Below are positions 40,191 to 48,367 of a stretch of DNA of 48,662 nucleotides, piece by piece. The notes under the pieces were generated by a model. It was not told the origin of the DNA, ran no database searches, and was given only the letters and a program-made list of their open reading frames with translations. The DNA comes from JAJZJT01 sp964610905. GTDB taxonomy: Bacteria > Actinomycetota > Acidimicrobiia > Acidimicrobiales > RAAP-2. Each line of letters begins with the position of its first letter. Position 1 is the first letter of the stretch. The translations under genes and the position numbers were made by a program. The stretch lies in the NCBI GenBank assembly GCA_964610905.1, contig CAZSYT010000018.1, positions 1 through 48,662 of the forward strand, in the 5' to 3' direction.

Positions 40191-43166
40191 TCACGGCCGC
40201 GCAGAGGGAGCGTCGGGCTCGCCGCTCAAGGCGGCCACGGCACCGCGAGCCGCGTCGCGCAGGGCCACCTGCGCCCCCAGCCCGTCCCCAGCCGACGCGA
40301 TCGCCTCCCCGACCACGACTGCCACCGCGGCCCGACGGGCCTGGCGCGAGCCGGGGCGCAGGACGTTGCGAGTGCCCCGGATGCCGACGGGGACGACCGG
40401 GCAGCCTGCGGTGACCGCGGTGGCGAAGGCGCCGAGGTGGAAGGGGCGCAGCCCGGGGGCGCGGGTGATCGACCCCTCGGGGAACACGGCGAGCCACCGA
40501 CCCGCCCGCACGGCCGCGGCGAGCTGCTCGACGGCCCTCGTCGTCCGACCGGCTCGGCCCCGCGCCACGAAGACGCAGCCCAGACGGCGCAGGAAGGTGC
40601 CGACGACTGGCTGGCGCTCCAGCTCGGTGCTCGCCACGAAGGCGAGCGGGCGCGGCGAGGCGAGCACCACGACGAGGCCGTCGACGAAGCTCGCGTGGTT
40701 GGCCACGACGACGGCCGGCCCGTCCTCGGGGAGCGCGCCCTCGACCCGGACGGCCGTGGCGGTCGCTGCCGCAACGGTGCGAGCCGCGGCGCGCGTGAGG
40801 GCCCACCGAGCCCGGAGCGGCAGGGGCAGGTGGACCGCCAGCCACAAAGGGCCGCCCACCACCACGACGACGACCCAGCAGTAGGCGCCGAACGCACCGT
40901 CGCCGAAGGACCGGACCAGCCGGCGGGCGACGGGTCGGACGCCCGAGACGGCGAAGCGGAGCACCTGGACGGCGACCGGAGGTGGCCCCTTGCCGAGGGC
41001 TCCGGCCTCGTAGGCTTGGCGGGTGGCGGCCCGCCGGAGCTTCCCGCTCGGGGTGCGCGGCAACGAGCCGGGGGCGACGAGGACGATCTCGTCGGGCGGT
41101 GTCCCGAGGAGGTCGACGGCCACCGAGCGCACCCGAGCCGCCAGGTCGTCACGGCGCTCGGGCCCGTCGACGTCGGTCTCGACGGCGACGGTCAGCCGCT
41201 CCGTCCCCCGGCGTGGGTCGGCGGCGGCGAAGACGGCCACGCCACCCCGGTGGACGCCGTCGAGCTCGCCCAGGGCGGACTCGAGCTCCTCGGGGTGGAG
41301 GTTGCGACCGGCCCGGATCACCAGGTCCTTCTCGCGCCCGGTCAGGTAGAGCTGGCCGCCGGCGACGTAGCCGAGGTCACCCGTGCGCAGCCATCCCCGG
41401 TGCCACAGGGCGCGGGTGGCGGCGGCGTTGGCGAAGTAGCCCCGCGTCGCGGAGGGACCCCGGCAGAAGACGGCGCCCTCGTGGCGGTCGGGAAGCTCCT
41501 CGCCACGTCCTCCGGCCACCTTCACCTCGTAGCCGGGCAGCGGAACACCGCAGCTCACGGTGGCGAGCGCGTCGGCGCTCCCCGGGGGGACGGGGACGGC
41601 GCGGCCGGTGCGGGACAAGGTGACGCGCGCCACCGTGTCGACCTGGGGGCCGCGACCGAGCGGCGTGAAGGAGACCCCCACCCCGACCTCGGCCAGCCCG
41701 TACGCGGGGCACATCGCCTCCCTGCGGAACCCACGGGGACCGAAGCGCTCCACGAAGGCGTCGACGACGTGCGCGCTCACCGGCTCGGAGCCGTTGAAGG
41801 CCACGCGCCACGACGACAGGTCGAGCCGGGACAGCTCCTCGTCGGTCACCCGCTCCGTGCACGCCTGGAAGGCGAAGTTGGGGGCGGCCGAGAGGGTCGC
41901 CGCCTCCTTCGTGACGGCCTCGAGCCAGGTAGCCGGGCGGGCGAGGAACGTGAGGGGGGACAGGACGACGAGCGGGATGCCGAAGACCAGCGGGGCGTGC
42001 CAGGCGCCGATCAGCCCCATGTCGTGGTAGAGGGGGAGCCACGATACGAACACGTCGGACGAGCCGACCTCGGCGGCCCGGCCCATGGCGGCGACGTTGG
42101 CGAGCAGCTGGCGGTGGGTCAGGGTGACGCCCTTCGGGTCGCCGGTGCTCCCCGACGTGTACTGCAGGAGGGCGAGCTCGTCGGGACCGACGGCGGGGAG
42201 CACCTCGTCGTCGTGACGTCCGTCGGCCAGCGCCTCGGGCGTCCGCACCGCCCGGAGCGACGGAACGTGGGGCCGCAGCAGCGACGCCGCGGCTCGTGCC
42301 TCGGGGACGGTGACGAGCACCGACGCGCCGGCGTTGTCGAGGAGGCGGGCCTGGCGGACGAGGTGGGCCTCGAGCGCAGAGGGACGCGTCGGCGGGTAGA
42401 CGGGCACCGGGACTCCACCCGCGAGCTGGACGCCGAGGAACACGGCGAAGTAGGCGCGCCCGGTGGGCAGCATGATGGCCACGCGCTCTCCCCGGGCCAG
42501 CCCTTCGGCGCGGAGGGCCCGGGCCACACCGGCGGCGTCGGCGGCGAGCTCCCCGTAGGTGAGCTCCGCGACGGCGTCCTCGGCGCGGCCCGGCGACGGC
42601 CCGGCTGCCACCCCGCGCAGGCGCACGCAGACCAGGTCGGGGTGGCGATCGACGTGCCAGGTGAGGGCGTCGAGCAGGGTGGCGGCGTCCTCGGGCCACG
42701 GCTCGCCGGCGACGCGGCCGAGCGCGGAGGGTGGCGGGGCCCGCCCAGCCGGCCCGGCACCCCCGAGCCCGGCCTCGACCCCAGCACCGTCCTCGCTGCG
42801 AGCGCCCCGAATGGCGGCGAGCCAGTCGGCTGGGGTGTCGGCCGAGGCGAGCACCTCGTCGGGCAGGTGCACGCCGAAGGCCTGCTCGAGGCGGTTGTGG
42901 AGCTCGACCACGGCCAGGCTGTCGAAACCGAGCTCGGCGGCAAGCCGGCTGCGGAGCCGTGCCGGGCGCCCCGTCCCGAGGCCGAGCTCGACCCTGAGGG
43001 CGTCGACCTCGGCGAGCACGCGTTGGCCGTCGGGCGCGCCGCCTTCGGCGTCTGGGCCGCGGGCTGCGCTTGCCCCCGGACCGACCTCCGTGCGGCCCGT
43101 CCGGCCGGGGACCGGCCGGACGCCAGCCGGCCGGGTGGGATCACGGCCTCCGTCCTCTTCCTTCAC
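40191..43166 (-). CDS. ACP - fatty-acyl-AMP ligase - acyltransferase fusion
   Basis: The 991-aa protein has an acyl carrier domain (about residues 40-110, phosphopantetheine Ser in LGFDSLAVVELHNRLEQAFG), an adenylation domain of FAAL/FadD32 type (about 150-690; LQYTSGSTGDPKGVTLTH, WLPLYHDMGLIG, YGLAEVGVGVSF, GREKDLVIRAGRNLHPEE) and a PlsC-type acyltransferase (about 770-960; VANHASFVDGLVVV, FPEGSITRAPGLRPFHLGAF). It could activate a fatty acid, load it on its own ACP and transfer it to an acceptor, making a lipid. GTG start overlaps the polX stop (GTGA). Confidence 0.92.
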   Translation of the reverse strand: MKEEDGGRDPTRPAGVRPVPGRTGRTEVGPGASAARGPDAEGGAPDGQRVLAEVDALRVELGLGTGRPARLRSRLAAELGFDSLAVVELHNRLEQAFGVHLPDEVLASADTPADWLAAIRGARSEDGAGVEAGLGGAGPAGRAPPPSALGRVAGEPWPEDAATLLDALTWHVDRHPDLVCVRLRGVAAGPSPGRAEDAVAELTYGELAADAAGVARALRAEGLARGERVAIMLPTGRAYFAVFLGVQLAGGVPVPVYPPTRPSALEAHLVRQARLLDNAGASVLVTVPEARAAASLLRPHVPSLRAVRTPEALADGRHDDEVLPAVGPDELALLQYTSGSTGDPKGVTLTHRQLLANVAAMGRAAEVGSSDVFVSWLPLYHDMGLIGAWHAPLVFGIPLVVLSPLTFLARPATWLEAVTKEAATLSAAPNFAFQACTERVTDEELSRLDLSSWRVAFNGSEPVSAHVVDAFVERFGPRGFRREAMCPAYGLAEVGVGVSFTPLGRGPQVDTVARVTLSRTGRAVPVPPGSADALATVSCGVPLPGYEVKVAGGRGEELPDRHEGAVFCRGPSATRGYFANAAATRALWHRGWLRTGDLGYVAGGQLYLTGREKDLVIRAGRNLHPEELESALGELDGVHRGGVAVFAAADPRRGTERLTVAVETDVDGPERRDDLAARVRSVAVDLLGTPPDEIVLVAPGSLPRTPSGKLRRAATRQAYEAGALGKGPPPVAVQVLRFAVSGVRPVARRLVRSFGDGAFGAYCWVVVVVVGGPLWLAVHLPLPLRARWALTRAAARTVAAATATAVRVEGALPEDGPAVVVANHASFVDGLVVVLASPRPLAFVASTELERQPVVGTFLRRLGCVFVARGRAGRTTRAVEQLAAAVRAGRWLAVFPEGSITRAPGLRPFHLGAFATAVTAGCPVVPVGIRGTRNVLRPGSRQARRAAVAVVVGEAIASAGDGLGAQVALRDAARGAVAALSGEPDAPSARP

Positions 43167-44887
43167 CGGTCCCGCCCCTTGGCGAGGAAGCGGCGGAGCC
43201 GGCGCCACGGCCAGGTGTTCACCACCTGTTCGGGCGGCACCCACCCCCGCTGGGCCGTGGCGACGCCGTAACGGAGCTGGTCGAGGTGGCGCACGGCGTG
43301 CGCGTCGCTCGAGATGGCGAAGACCGCTCCCAGGGACTGGGCGAGGCGGGCGTGCTCGTCGTCGAGGTCGAGCCGGTCGGGCGAGGCGTTGATCTCGAGG
43401 GCCGTGCCGGCCCGTGCGGCGGCACGGAAGACCGCTTCGGCGTCGAAGGCGACGGGAGGCCGGTGCCCGAGGAGGCGGGTCGTCGGGTGGCCGAGGACGT
43501 TGACGGCGGGGTGCTCGACGGCTCGCACCAGTCGGGCGGTCATCTCGTCGGCGCTCATGCCGAAGGCCGAGTGGACCGACGCGACCAGCACGTCGAACCC
43601 GCCGAGGAAGGCGTCGTCCCAGTCGAGCGACCCGTCCGCCTGGATGTTCAGCTCGGAGCCGTGGAGAAGCACGATGCCGCCCTCGCCCTCGAGCGCCCGC
43701 AGGTCCCGACGCTGGGCGAGCGCCTCCTCGGGCGTCATGCCGGCCATGGCGAGCAGGGGTGCGTGGTCGGTCACCGCGAAGTAGCGGTAGCGGTGCGCCC
43801 GGGCGGCCGCCACCATCTCCTCGAGGGTGGCCAGCCCGTCGCTCAGGACGGTGTGGGTGTGGAGGTCGCCGCGCAGGTCGCCGAGCTCGACGAGCGTGGG
43901 CAGCGTGCCCGCCGCGGCGGCCTCGACCTCGCCGCGGTCCTCGCGCAGGGTCGGGGGGACGAGGGCGAGGCCGAGCGCCTCGTAGACCTGGGCCTCGGTG
44001 GCCGAGGCGACGACCGTACCGTCGTCGACCCGCTCGAGCCCGTACTCGGAGAGCTTCAGCCCGGCCCGCTGGGCGATCCGCCGCAGGTGGATGCCGTGCG
44101 CCTTCGACCCGGTGAAGTAGACGAGGGCGGCCCCCCAGACGGAGGGGTCGACGACCCGCAGGTCGACGTGGACCCCCGTCCGGGTCGCGCCCACCGCCTT
44201 CGTCGGGCCACGGGCCGGCACCTCGGCGAGCAGCGAGGACCGGCCGAAGGCGTCCATGACCGCCTCGGGCCGGGTGGAGGCCACCAGCAGGTCGACGTCG
44301 CCGATGGTGTCCCGCATCCTCCGGAGCGAGCCGGCGACGGTCACCTCGCCGGCCTCGGGTAGCGACCGCAGCTCGGCGACGAGCTCCTCGGCCAGCTCGA
44401 GGGCGACGGCGAGCGGCATCCGGCCTCCGGCCTCGCGGTACTGGCGCAGCGCGGCGGCGAGTCGCTCCTCGCTGACCGGGCCCCATCCCTCCAGCGTCCT
44501 CAGCCGTTGGTGCTCGAGCGCGTCGAACAGCTCGGAGACCGAGGTCACGTGGAGCTCCTCGTAGAGCTGGCGCGCCCGGGTCGGCCCGAGCCCGGGCACA
44601 CCGAGGAGGCCGCGTACCCCCGCGGGCACCTGGGCCCGGAGCTCGTCGAGCTCGTCGATGTGCCCCTGGGCGAGGAGCTGGAGGATCTTGGCGGCGATGT
44701 GGGTCCCGACCGACGGGATGGCGTCGAGCGCCTTCGCGTCCAGCCCCTCGAGGTCGCGTGGGTAGGCGGCGACCTCACGAGCCGCCTTCTCGTAGGCACG
44801 GATCCGGAACGGGTCGCCCCCGGCCAGCGCGACCAGCTCGGCGAGCTCTCCCAACGCCTCGGCCGCACGGTCGTTCGACCGGGGCAT
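43163..44887 (-). CDS. polX: PolX-type DNA polymerase/3'-5' exonuclease (PHP domain)
   Basis: The 574-aa protein has helix-hairpin-helix segments (PSVGTHIAAKILQLLAQG; LLGVPGLGPTRARQLYEEL), the nucleotidyltransferase site VAGSLRRMRDTIGDVDLLVAS, and a C-terminal PHP phosphoesterase (GDLHTHTVLSDGLATLEEM, HGSELNIQADG, LEINASPDRLDLDDEH, ISSDAHAV). PolX fills gaps in base-excision and end repair. It follows hsp20 by 13 bp and overlaps the FAAL fusion, so a stress-linked operon is likely. Confidence 0.95.
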   Translation of the reverse strand: MPRSNDRAAEALGELAELVALAGGDPFRIRAYEKAAREVAAYPRDLEGLDAKALDAIPSVGTHIAAKILQLLAQGHIDELDELRAQVPAGVRGLLGVPGLGPTRARQLYEELHVTSVSELFDALEHQRLRTLEGWGPVSEERLAAALRQYREAGGRMPLAVALELAEELVAELRSLPEAGEVTVAGSLRRMRDTIGDVDLLVASTRPEAVMDAFGRSSLLAEVPARGPTKAVGATRTGVHVDLRVVDPSVWGAALVYFTGSKAHGIHLRRIAQRAGLKLSEYGLERVDDGTVVASATEAQVYEALGLALVPPTLREDRGEVEAAAAGTLPTLVELGDLRGDLHTHTVLSDGLATLEEMVAAARAHRYRYFAVTDHAPLLAMAGMTPEEALAQRRDLRALEGEGGIVLLHGSELNIQADGSLDWDDAFLGGFDVLVASVHSAFGMSADEMTARLVRAVEHPAVNVLGHPTTRLLGHRPPVAFDAEAVFRAAARAGTALEINASPDRLDLDDEHARLAQSLGAVFAISSDAHAVRHLDQLRYGVATAQRGWVPPEQVVNTWPWRRLRRFLAKGRDR

Positions 44888-44900
44888 CGCCGTCGCCCGT

Positions 44901-45356
44901 TCAGGACCGGCGGATCTGGACCTTGGTCGAGGGATGCTCGGCTGCCACCGGGAGCGGGACCCGCACCTCGAGGATGCCGTCCTTGTAGGAGGCGTCCACG
45001 GCATCCTTGTCGACGCCCTCGGGGAGGGCAAGGTCGCGCGAGAGCGCGCCGTAGCGGAACTCGCTGCGCACGACGCCCTTCTCCTCGGCTTCGGTGCGCT
45101 GCTCGCGGTGCGCCTCGATGTGGAGCGTCGAGTCCGACACCGACACCTCGAGGCCCTTGTCGGGGTCGATGCCGGGGAGCTCGGCGCGCACCACCAGCGC
45201 ACCCTCCCGCTCGACCTCCTCGACCCGGAACCATCCCTCGGTGTCGGCGGCCAGGTCGGCCAGCCACCCGAACCGGCGGGGCCAGTCGACGTCGAAGAAG
45301 CGTCCCCACCGACGCGACCAGTCGAGCTCCGGTCGGTCCCATGCCGTGAGCGCCAT
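44901..45356 (-). CDS. Small heat-shock protein, Hsp20/alpha-crystallin family
   Basis: The 151-aa protein has the alpha-crystallin domain: VRAELPGIDPDKGLEVSVSDSTLHIEAHREQ, EFRYGALSRDLALPEGVDKDAVDASYKDGILEVRVPLP, and a C-terminal KVQIRRS (I-x-I/V-like tail). It holds unfolding proteins; the M. tuberculosis counterpart is HspX (Acr). GAGGAGGG 4 nt before the ATG fixes the start at 45356. It leads the polX-FAAL operon. A DosR-like box lies 238 bp upstream, with a tandem repeat between. Confidence 0.95.
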   Translation of the reverse strand: MALTAWDRPELDWSRRWGRFFDVDWPRRFGWLADLAADTEGWFRVEEVEREGALVVRAELPGIDPDKGLEVSVSDSTLHIEAHREQRTEAEEKGVVRSEFRYGALSRDLALPEGVDKDAVDASYKDGILEVRVPLPVAAEHPSTKVQIRRS

Positions 45357-45440
45357 CGTCCCTCCTCTCGTCAGTGGAGGCGGGTCCACGGCTCGCTGCC
45401 GGCTCGCCTCCTGCTCGTCGCCCGTCTCGGCGCCACCACA

Positions 45441-45519
45441 CGCCCTCGCTGGTCCGCCCTCGCTGGTCCGCCCTCGCAGGTCCGCCCTCGCAGGTCCGCC
45501 CTCGCTGGTCCGCCCTCGG
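45441..45519. repeat. 14-bp tandem repeat, about 5.6 copies
   Basis: Unit CGCCCTCGCTGGTC (two copies read CGCAGG in place of CGCTGG) repeated in the hsp20 leader. Confidence 0.92.
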
Positions 45520-45593
45520 AGCCGACGCGGCAGCGAGCGTGCCGCCGGCCGTCGGCTCCGGGTCCACCGTCGCGCCCACCCGCCGGGGTCAGT

Positions 45594-45608
45594 AGTGCCG
45601 AAGGTCCC
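45594..45608 (-). promoter_or_regulatory. DosR/OsdR-like box upstream of hsp20
   Basis: Minus-strand reading GGGACCTTCGGCACT. It is 238 bp from the hsp20 start and 222 bp from the divergent methyltransferase start; a distal site is also known in front of mycobacterial hspX. Confidence 0.5.
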
Positions 45609-45815
45609 GGGTGCCGGGTGCCGGGTCGTCGGTGCACGTCCCGGGGGGACGCCACCGGCACGCCGCAGATCGAGCCGCCCCGTGGCACCCCCGACCGACG
45701 GCCCTCGCGGCCGCTCTTCCCGGCTCCCGCGCCGAGCGGCTGCGACGGCGAGGTGCCCTGGGGGGCCACGTCCCCCTGGTCCGAGGCCCCCGGTCCACGG
45801 TGGGAGGCCGGTCGG

Positions 45816-45829
45816 TAGGCTCGCGCCGC
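45816..45829 (+). promoter_or_regulatory. Leaderless-type -10 box for the methyltransferase
   Basis: TAGGCT at 45816-45821 ends 8 nt before the ATG at 45830; no SD is seen, consistent with a leaderless message. Confidence 0.5.
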
Positions 45830-46441
45830 ATGCAGGACGTGGCCCGCCACTGGGACGAGGTCCACGCGACGAAGGCCGACGACGAGGTCAGCTGGTTCCG
45901 CTCCGAGCCGACGTCCTCGCTGCGCCTGCTTAAGGAGTGGGCACCCGGCACGGGCTCGCTCGTCGACGTCGGCGCTGGCTCGTCGCCGCTCGCCGACCGG
46001 CTGCTCGACGCCGGCTGGCGCGACCTGACCGTCCTCGACGTCTCCGAGACCGCCCTCCGCAAGGTCCACGACCGCCTCGCCGGGCGCTCCGAGGCCGTGT
46101 CGTACGCGTGTGCGGACGTGGCGACGTGGCGCCCGGAACGGACCTTCGCCGCCTGGCACGACCGGGCCGTCTTCCACTTCCTCGTCGACGCGCCACAGCG
46201 GGCCCGCTACCTGCAGGCTGCCACGGAGGCGCTCGCCCCCGGTGGCGTCCTCGTGCTCGCCACCTTCGCCGCCGACGGCCCGACGCAGTGCTCGGGGCTG
46301 CCGACGACCCGTTACGGCCCCGACGAGCTCGCCGCGCTCTTCGCCACGGCGTTCGACCCCGTGCACGACGAGCGCGAGGAGCACGTGACGCCGTTCGGGA
46401 CGGTGCAGCCCTTCACCTGGGTGGTGCTCCGCCGCCGGTGA
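45830..46441 (+). CDS. Class I SAM-dependent methyltransferase
   Basis: The 203-aa protein has motif I VDVGAGSSPLADRLLDAG, DLTVLDVSETALRK and a later WHDRAVFHFLVDAPQRARYL with APGGVLVLATFAADGPTQCSGLPTTRYGPDELAALF. The opening HWDEVHATKADDEVSWFR is typical of a small actinobacterial family similar to thiopurine or tellurite methyltransferases. Substrate unknown. ATG start 8 nt after a -10 box. Confidence 0.9.
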   Translation: MQDVARHWDEVHATKADDEVSWFRSEPTSSLRLLKEWAPGTGSLVDVGAGSSPLADRLLDAGWRDLTVLDVSETALRKVHDRLAGRSEAVSYACADVATWRPERTFAAWHDRAVFHFLVDAPQRARYLQAATEALAPGGVLVLATFAADGPTQCSGLPTTRYGPDELAALFATAFDPVHDEREEHVTPFGTVQPFTWVVLRRR

Positions 46442-46641
46442 CGGGCGGCAGGCCGCTCGACGCCGAGACCGCCCGTGCCGGCCGGCGCGAGCGGTCCGCA
46501 GAGGGGCGGGGGCTCCCCGGTAGCGTGGGAGCCACGACGCGCTCGCGGCCCCGGCTCGAGGGCAGCCTCGGCCCGTCGTAGCGCGACCCGCCACCGCGTC
46601 GACGCCAGCGGTGTCACGATCGAGGGGGACGAGGAGACCTG

Positions 46642-48117
46642 ATGGCTGCGACACCGACCACCGAGACCGAGGCGCCAGCGGGAGAGACAAGGCAGACCCA
46701 CACCGGCCTCGCGCTGCTCGTCGTGATGACCGGCGTGCTCATCACGGCGGTCGACACCACCATCGTGGTGCTCGCCCTGCCCGCTCTCGAGAAGGACCTC
46801 CACATCGCCCTGGCCTCGGTGATCTGGGTCATCATCGGCTACCTCCTCGTCATCACGTTGCTCGCCACCCAGGTGGGCCGCCTCGGCGACATGTTCGGCC
46901 GGGTCCGGATGTACGAGGCCGGGTTCGTCGTCTTCATCGCCGGATCCGCCCTGTGCGCCCTGTCGTGGAACGAGCCGTCGATCATCGGGTTCCGACTCCT
47001 CCAGGGCGTTGGCGGCGCCTTCGTCACCGCCAACAGCGGCGCCGTCATCGCCGACCTGTTCCCCGTCCACGAGCGGGGCAAGGCGTACGGCTACAACGCC
47101 ATCGGCTGGAGCATGGGGGCGGTGGTCGGCATCGTCCTCGGCGGCGCCATCGTCACCTACCTGTCGTGGCGGTGGATCTTCTGGATCAACGTGCCCATCG
47201 GCCTCGCCGCCGTCCTGCTGGCGCTCCGGGTGCTCCACGAGCGCCCCGAGCGGCGCAGCCACCGCTTCGACCCGGCGGGCATGGTGACCCTGGGGCTCGG
47301 CCTCTTCGGGGTCCTGTGGGCCATGACCCGTCTGGCGACCAACAGCTTCGATGCCGCCGTCACCGGCTACCTGGTGGGTGGGGTGGTGCTGATCGGCGCC
47401 TTCGTCTGGGTCGAGGCGGTCCAGCGCGAGCCGATGCTCCACCTGTCGCTCTTCAAGGTGCCGACCATGGCGCCGTCGCTGCTGGCCTCGCTCTTCCAGG
47501 GCCTGGGCAACTTCGCCGTGCTCTTCCTCGTGATCATGTACCTGCAGGGCCCACGGGGGCTCTCCCCCATCCACGCGTCGCTGCTGCTGGTCCCCGGCTA
47601 CGTCATCGGCGGGACCCTCGGGCCCGTCTCGGGACGGCTCGCCGACAAGGTGGGACCGGTCGTCCCGGCGACGGCGGGACTGGCCGTCCAGGTCGTGGCG
47701 CTGTTCGTCTACGCCCACCTCGGCCTGACCACCGGCCTGTGGCTGGTGGTCGTGGCCAGCATCGTGAACGGCATCGGGGGCAGCTTCTTCTTCCCCGCCA
47801 ACAGCGCGGCCGTCATGAAGGCGTCGCCGCCGCAGGTGTTCGGCATCTCGTCGGGGATGCTGCGGACCTTCGCCAACGTCGGGATGGTCTTCTCGTTCTC
47901 CGTGGCGATCCTGATCGCCTCGCGGTCGATCCCCCGCCACCTCGCCTTCGCCATCTTCGTCGGCTCGACCTCCCTGCATGGCAAGACTGCCGAGGCCTTC
48001 ACCACCGGCCTGCACTCGGCCTTCTACGCCTCGATGGGCATGATGGTGGTGGCTGCCGCCCTGTCCGCCACCCGTGCCTCGCGCATCGGGCGGCGGAGCG
48101 CCTCGCCGGCTGGCTGA
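46642..48117 (+). CDS. MFS transporter, DHA2 (EmrB/QacA) family, 14 helices
   Basis: The 491-aa membrane protein shows the DHA2 pattern: LLVVMTGVLITAVDTTIVVLALPALEKDL (TM1 with motif D1), LATQVGRLGDMFGRVRMYEAG (motif A), and GVGGAFVTANSGAVIADLFPVHERGKAYGYNAIGWSMGAVVGIVLGGAIV (motifs B and C). It exports drugs or other compounds in exchange for protons. GAGGAG precedes the ATG, and TAGCGT at 46521 may be its -10. No local regulator is adjacent. Confidence 0.94.
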   Translation: MAATPTTETEAPAGETRQTHTGLALLVVMTGVLITAVDTTIVVLALPALEKDLHIALASVIWVIIGYLLVITLLATQVGRLGDMFGRVRMYEAGFVVFIAGSALCALSWNEPSIIGFRLLQGVGGAFVTANSGAVIADLFPVHERGKAYGYNAIGWSMGAVVGIVLGGAIVTYLSWRWIFWINVPIGLAAVLLALRVLHERPERRSHRFDPAGMVTLGLGLFGVLWAMTRLATNSFDAAVTGYLVGGVVLIGAFVWVEAVQREPMLHLSLFKVPTMAPSLLASLFQGLGNFAVLFLVIMYLQGPRGLSPIHASLLLVPGYVIGGTLGPVSGRLADKVGPVVPATAGLAVQVVALFVYAHLGLTTGLWLVVVASIVNGIGGSFFFPANSAAVMKASPPQVFGISSGMLRTFANVGMVFSFSVAILIASRSIPRHLAFAIFVGSTSLHGKTAEAFTTGLHSAFYASMGMMVVAAALSATRASRIGRRSASPAG

Positions 48118-48271
48118 GCCGCCTTCCGACCTCCATCTCCCCGGGTACGCCAGGAGCGCACCCCCGACGCACCCGGGACGGGACCGACCGGACGGGTTCG
48201 CCCCGTAGGAACCTCGGGCCGCGTCGACCCTCCCTACCGAGGGCGGCCACGTCCTCGCCCCGGTCGGCCCC

Positions 48272-48307
48272 GCCAACCAGGGCGAGAACGGCAACCAGGG
48301 CGAGGAC
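48272..48307. repeat. 18-bp direct repeat, two copies
   Basis: GCCAACCAGGGCGAGAAC followed directly by a copy with two changes, in the intergenic region between the transporter and the permease gene. Confidence 0.8.
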
Positions 48308-48331
48308 GCCGACGCCCGTGTTCGACCGATG

Positions 48332-48360
48332 TTGCATGTACGTCTGAATGTCCGTACAAT
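48332..48360 (+). promoter_or_regulatory. Sigma-A-like promoter with overlapping dyad operator
   Basis: TTGCAT (48332-48337), 17-bp spacer, TACAAT (48355-48360), the best promoter in the window. TGTACG (48337-48342) and CGTACA (48353-48358) form an inverted repeat across the spacer, a typical repressor site. The ATG follows 7 nt after the -10 box. Confidence 0.7.
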
Positions 48361-48367
48361 CGAATGT

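Larger units (their letters stand above)
45357..45829. other. 473-bp divergent intergenic region
   Basis: No gene seen. It contains the 14-bp repeat array at 45441-45519, a DosR-like box at 45594-45608, a GC-rich stretch, and the -10 box of the methyltransferase gene at 45816-45821. Confidence 0.5.
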
